From: an uncultured Selenomonas sp.
Lineage (GTDB): Bacteria; Bacillota; Negativicutes; Selenomonadales; Selenomonadaceae
Direction of reading: 5' to 3'
Length of the DNA stretch: 60,528 nucleotides
Assembly: GCA_947167105.1 (NCBI GenBank)
Contig: CAMVGU010000020.1
Span: 1-60,528 of the forward strand
Shown here: piece after piece, positions 57,240 to 60,528 of the stretch
Layout of the letters: each line of letters begins with the position of its first letter
Numbering within the stretch: position 1 is the first letter of the stretch
Notes under the pieces: model-generated
The model's input: the letters and a program-made list of their open reading frames with translations, nothing else
Told to the model about the DNA's origin: nothing
The model's database searches: none
Position numbers and translations under genes: made by a program

Positions 57240-58871
57240 TCATTCAGCTTGATATGTCCCCTCATCCAGGACTCCTGCGCGTCTTGCCAGCAGCAGCGTG
57301 ACAGCAATGCCGCCTGCGGAGTTCAAGGGCGTGCGCAGCATAGAAACCAGCGGGTCCACAGAAAGCACCATGCCGATGGCCTCCAGAGGGATGCCCAGGG
57401 ACACCGCCACAGAAGCAAGGCAGACCACTGCTCCCCCTGTCACCCCCGGAGAACCGAAGGACAAAGCAACAGAGATGAGGGCTACCGTCATGAGGAACCC
57501 GGCATTGACTTCCATGCCATACAGCTTTGCCAGCATGATGCTCTGAAGGATGAAAAAGGCGCAGTTGCCGTCCATCTTCACGGAGGCGCCGATGGGAATG
57601 GTGAAACCTGCCAGTTTTTCCTGCACCCCCAGCCGCTTCACGCACAGCTCCAAAGAAAAGGGCATGGCTGCATTCGTGCTGGCCAGAGAAGCCGGCAAAG
57701 GCAGGAAGGCTATCAGCTTTTTCAAGAAGGGCCAGGGGGACAACCGGCCAATGACAGCCACCAGGATACCATATACTGCCAGCATGAGAACCAGCACCAG
57801 GCCCTGGGCAAGCAACGCCCGCATAAACGTCAGCAGGGAATCCGGCCCCACCCGGAAGATGAGGGAAGCCATGGACAAAAAAGCAATCAGCGGAACCAAC
57901 TGCACGATGGTCTTGATTACCCGCAAGCAGAGGGTATCCATGGATCTTACCAGGTTCGTCACGGGACGCGCTTTTTCCCCCATGTTGTTAAGTGTCAGGC
58001 CAAAGAGCAGCGCCAGAAAAATCACCTGCAGCATGTTTCCGGAAACCACAGGCTCCGCCAAATGCTGCGGTACGATGCCCTTCACCATATCCAGCAAGGA
58101 TATGCCGGCCTCATCCGCCTGTTGTGCAGTCCCCAACTGCGGAAAATCTCCGCTGAACATGCTGATGCCCAGAAACAGGGCGATCCCGGCGACGCAAAGG
58201 GAGGTCAGGACATACAGCCCCAGCATGTCCCTCCCTAATCTTCCCACATCCGAGGCATCGGAAAGGTTCATGATACCCGCCATGATGGAAAAAAGCACCA
58301 CCGGAGCCAGCATCATGTTCATGGCATTCAGGAACATGGTGCGCACAATCCCCACCGTATAAGTATCCATCATGCCCACTATAGCGGGCGAAAAAAATTC
58401 CTTCAGCAGCAAGCCAAAGAGAATCCCCATGGCCATGCCGAGCAGGGTATAGCGCACCTGCTTCTTCTTATCCTTGCGAACCTGTATGGACAGGTAGTTG
58501 CGGCCATTTCTGCGGGAATACCCCAGCCAGACGCGATTGCTCTTCAGAATAATTGCACGAAAATAGTCAACATCCTCATCTGTCCAGGAATTTTCCTCAC
58601 TGAGAGGATTGTATGCCTCTCCTTCCGAACTCAGCTTCAGGCTGACCGAGCCAAAACGCTGGTGGATTTCTGCCTGCACCTGAAGGATTCCTTTGGCAAA
58701 GAGACGATAGCAGATCTCCTCCATCAACACGCTGGAGCGCATGACCGCATCCCGTTCTATGTCCATCCCCAGAAGTTTTTCCTCGATTTTTCTCTGCACT
58801 ACCCCGAAATCCTTCTCCGTCAGCACAAAGCTTGGAACTTTTCCGATCATATGCTTATACCCCTCAGACAT
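57240..58871 (-). CDS. Dicarboxylate/amino acid:cation symporter with RsbW-like N-terminal domain
   Basis: 543 residues from the ATG at 58871 (GGAG 5 nt upstream; an ATG at 58898 is the alternative). The first about 130 residues are soluble and resemble an anti-sigma serine-kinase ATPase fold: an N-box-like VLMEEICYRLF helix and an EGEAYNPL strand-turn like the DDG-PFNP box of RsbW/SpoIIAB, though the usual Asn and Asp are replaced. Then comes a complete SDF-family transporter with eight TMs and two re-entrant loops: PLPASLASTNAAMPFSLE (HP1), SVKMDGNCAFF (NMDGT region) and FGSPGVTGGAVV (HP2). It probably moves a dicarboxylate or amino acid with cations, gated or scaffolded by the cytosolic domain. 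Divergent from a STAS gene. Confidence 0.88.
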   Translation of the reverse strand: MSEGYKHMIGKVPSFVLTEKDFGVVQRKIEEKLLGMDIERDAVMRSSVLMEEICYRLFAKGILQVQAEIHQRFGSVSLKLSSEGEAYNPLSEENSWTDEDVDYFRAIILKSNRVWLGYSRRNGRNYLSIQVRKDKKKQVRYTLLGMAMGILFGLLLKEFFSPAIVGMMDTYTVGIVRTMFLNAMNMMLAPVVLFSIMAGIMNLSDASDVGRLGRDMLGLYVLTSLCVAGIALFLGISMFSGDFPQLGTAQQADEAGISLLDMVKGIVPQHLAEPVVSGNMLQVIFLALLFGLTLNNMGEKARPVTNLVRSMDTLCLRVIKTIVQLVPLIAFLSMASLIFRVGPDSLLTFMRALLAQGLVLVLMLAVYGILVAVIGRLSPWPFLKKLIAFLPLPASLASTNAAMPFSLELCVKRLGVQEKLAGFTIPIGASVKMDGNCAFFILQSIMLAKLYGMEVNAGFLMTVALISVALSFGSPGVTGGAVVCLASVAVSLGIPLEAIGMVLSVDPLVSMLRTPLNSAGGIAVTLLLARRAGVLDEGTYQAE

Positions 58872-59082
58872 CACGACTCCAAGTGCCTGTTGCTCCATTT
58901 CTACAGACCTATTCCCATTTCCTGCTTGTTTAGACCTGATTTGTTGGGGCGTTGCTCTCCATGGACATGTTACGCTGGCAAGAACTGTCATAAAATTTGA
59001 AAGAAAGAAGGAAAAGAACGAATTGTGTAGAATATTATCATTAAGTAATAATACACCATGATGAATTCAGGAGTGAAACGCC

Positions 59083-59451
59083 ATGGAATTGAAGAAAGAA
59101 ATTTTCGGAGTTTGGATTCTTTTCACCGTGAGAGGACGTCTGGATGCACAGACAGCGCCAAAACTGGACAAGGAACTGCTTCCTGAGATTGAGAAACGCT
59201 TGGATATTGTTCTGGATTTCAGCGAGCTGGAATACATCAGCAGCATGGGAATCCGTTCCATCATGCAGGCAGTCAAAAAGACATATGAATTGAATCATCG
59301 CGTAGCAATCTGCGGCATGCGCCCCCCAGTCAAGGAAGTACTTTCCTCTGCCCGCATCGATGCACTCCTGGATGTCTATGACAATCTCTCGGAGCTCCCC
59401 TTTGCATCTGATATCCATACATCACGGATTACAGGAATACAGAATAGCTGA
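59083..59451 (+). CDS. STAS-domain anti-sigma-factor antagonist-like protein
   Basis: A 122-residue single STAS domain. The SpoIIAA/RsbV core is clear: VRGRLDAQTAPKLDKEL, IVLDFSELEYISSMGIRSI with the phosphorylatable Ser54, then VAICGMRPPVKEVL. It is typically phosphorylated by an RsbW-like kinase. The only RsbW-like domain nearby is fused to the symporter transcribed divergently 212 bp away, an appealing partner. AGGAGTGAAACGCC precedes the ATG; TTGTGT/TAATAA with 17-bp spacing gives a possible promoter at about 59019-59047. Confidence 0.9.
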   Translation: MELKKEIFGVWILFTVRGRLDAQTAPKLDKELLPEIEKRLDIVLDFSELEYISSMGIRSIMQAVKKTYELNHRVAICGMRPPVKEVLSSARIDALLDVYDNLSELPFASDIHTSRITGIQNS

Positions 59452-59461
59452 GGTGACATAA

Positions 59462-59872
59462 ATGTCCAACACCATGAAACCTATGCCTGTTGGAATTGAG
59501 GCTAACACCCTTTCAAATTCCTCAGAGCAGGATGAAGCTATCTACAACAGAAGCAAAGATGAAATGTTTATCTTACAGGGAGCAGAGCACAGTCGCTATA
59601 ATGCGTGGCATTGGTTCAGATATTTAAGAAAAATAATAGATCGCAACGGAGAAATAATCTTAGATAGTTTTAGTATAAAAAGCTTATTAAAGAGTCCCAG
59701 ATTAACCAATTTTCAAAAAGTTGTTCTAAAACGAGCTGTGGAAAAGGGCTCGCCAACATATGAATATTTACGAGAGCTTAATCAGCCGTGCAAAAGAAAA
59801 ATGTTAGAAGAATTTTTTAAGAGGAATCCAGATGCTGAAAAACATAGAAATGATTTTCTCAGAATTAGATAA
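59462..59872 (+). CDS. Uncharacterised helical protein, first of an NTase pair
   Basis: 136 residues, mostly helical and charged; no family recognised. The opening MKPMPVGIE recalls the start of the AAA/PD-(D/E)XK family (MPVGVED at 22.7-24.4 kb), but the rest differs. It begins 10 nt after the STAS stop with GAGGTGA upstream, and overlaps the next gene by 41 nt in another frame. By position it could be the antitoxin-like partner of the downstream NTase-like protein (as in AbiE-type systems). AT-rich. Confidence 0.65.
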   Translation: MSNTMKPMPVGIEANTLSNSSEQDEAIYNRSKDEMFILQGAEHSRYNAWHWFRYLRKIIDRNGEIILDSFSIKSLLKSPRLTNFQKVVLKRAVEKGSPTYEYLRELNQPCKRKMLEEFFKRNPDAEKHRNDFLRIR

Positions 59873-60419
59873 ACAGCTAATGAGAAAAAAGCTTAAATTA
59901 AATGTTATTTGTGCAAGAGGATATGTATTAAAGCATTACGGTATAAGAGAAACAAGAGATATTGACGGATTTTACAATAGCACGCCGGAAATCAGGGATA
60001 TTATCAGTACAATAGGCAACAAATATAAGATCAATCAAGAGAGTGAACTGTGGTTAAATAATTCTGTACAAAATCTTAACGATAAACCTCCTGAGTCAAT
60101 TTGCGAATTAGTATATGAAGGCACAAATCTTAAGATTTTCATTCCACCATTAGAGTATATAGCCGGAATGAAGCTCCGCAGTGAGCGTGGATTGGATATC
60201 AGAGATGTAGCATACATTATTTCATATAAAAAAATAAAAGAGCCTAAAAGTTTTAAATTACAGCTGGAAAAATATGGTTTCAGTGATGTTGATGATTCAT
60301 TGATACTAGAAGCATTTTCAGAAGCCTATGGTCTGGAATGGCTGGAGAAATATTACGTTAGAGAAGAAAATGAATTTCTTGCATCTATTCAAAACATATC
60401 ATCCAAGGATAATGATTGA
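59832..60419 (+). CDS. Nucleotidyltransferase-like protein (AbiEii/DUF6036 type)
   Basis: 195 residues. The pattern CARGYVLKHYGIRETRDIDGFYNSTPEI, in which R-x-T-R-D-I-D gives the NTase acid pair, is followed by PPLEYIAGMKLRSERGLDIRDVAYI with the K-x-x-A-x-x-x-R-x-x-x-R-D pattern of AbiEii-like proteins. GAGGAATCC precedes the ATG, which lies within the preceding gene. Probably the enzyme of a small toxin-antitoxin or abortive-infection pair. AT-rich codons. Confidence 0.75.
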   Translation: MLKNIEMIFSELDKQLMRKKLKLNVICARGYVLKHYGIRETRDIDGFYNSTPEIRDIISTIGNKYKINQESELWLNNSVQNLNDKPPESICELVYEGTNLKIFIPPLEYIAGMKLRSERGLDIRDVAYIISYKKIKEPKSFKLQLEKYGFSDVDDSLILEAFSEAYGLEWLEKYYVREENEFLASIQNISSKDND

Positions 60420-60483
60420 GCATAATATAATTCATTCTTCTCCCTTATAGTCTATCCGAAATCGTTTCAACGGTAATAATTAT

Positions 60484-60507
60484 CCCCCGGCTTAGCCGGG
60501 GGGTTTT
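60484..60507 (+). terminator. Terminator at the right edge
   Basis: CCCCCGGC-TTA-GCCGGGGG followed by GTTTT. Confidence 0.85.
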
Positions 60508-60528
60508 CATTAACGGCCTATAAGGCCT

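Overview
The window reads as chromosome of an anaerobic, flagellated or chemotactic Firmicute with a Gram-negative-style envelope, most likely Negativicutes (Selenomonas/Mitsuokella type). This is inferred from gene content rather than from a marker gene: a split archaeal-type glutamate synthase, a stand-alone group-B-like [FeFe] hydrogenase, DapL-type lysine biosynthesis, ferredoxin-fused oxidoreductases and a TlpA/CD1871A/NapH-like redox set. Most of the window is GC-rich with strong GC-ending codon preference. Two segments are conspicuously AT-rich: about 7.06-20.0 kb (with a GC-rich insert at 12.6-14.2 kb) and about 42.78-44.5 kb.

Layout. 1-2.0 kb: ascorbate-6-phosphate lactonase ulaG diverging from a DeoR-family regulator, with matched operators. 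2.0-4.1 kb: a chemoreceptor. 4.4-7.05 kb: metNIQ methionine importer closed by a 23-bp terminator. 7.07-20.0 kb: accessory island of exported or peripheral hydrolases (SYLF protein, amidinotransferase-like enzyme, three amidohydrolases, a C45/choloylglycine-hydrolase-like Ntn enzyme, a membrane-anchored carboxylesterase) ending in an unusual XRE-receiver regulator with a LytS-like kinase. 20.3-28.1 kb: cysK, dapL, an AAA/PD-(D/E)XK protein, a MarR/HlyD/ABC-2 permease set and a universal stress protein. 28.1-28.4 kb: a candidate Fur-controlled structured RNA. 29.1-34.3 kb: three-gene glutamate synthase bracketed by a 106-bp inverted repeat. 34.8-37.2 kb: ferredoxin-type aldo/keto reductase and two GNAT acetyltransferases. 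37.4-39.9 kb: TPP riboswitch and thiMED. 40-42.7 kb: small secreted protein and an OmpR-type two-component system. 42.8-44.4 kb: HepT/MntA toxin-antitoxin pair and an EEP-fold nuclease/phosphatase. 44.5-46 kb: an unassigned riboswitch-like leader ahead of an OFA-family transporter. 46-50.2 kb: a decayed GC-rich paralogue of the 7-20 kb island. 50.3-52 kb: TlpA lipoprotein, CXXC micro-protein, NapH-like protein and a secreted Cys peptide. 52-55.6 kb: NTase with truncated partner, DUF3298 protein, [FeFe] hydrogenase and a zinc-ribbon flagellar-type protein. 55.9-60.5 kb: AAA/DUF4143 ATPase, a cation symporter with an anti-sigma-kinase-like N-terminal domain divergent from a STAS protein, and an NTase-like pair.

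The strongest leads are: (i) the duplicated regulator/amidohydrolase locus, where the second copy has lost the sensor and fused regulator to kinase; (ii) the symporter carrying an RsbW-like domain next to a STAS gene; (iii) an orphan RNA with a Fur-box promoter and its own terminator; (iv) a leader RNA upstream of the OFA transporter in which one strand of the terminator can instead pair with the aptamer-like fold. Several dispersed palindromic repeat families run through the intergenic spaces. No tRNA, rRNA, transposase or CRISPR array was recognised.
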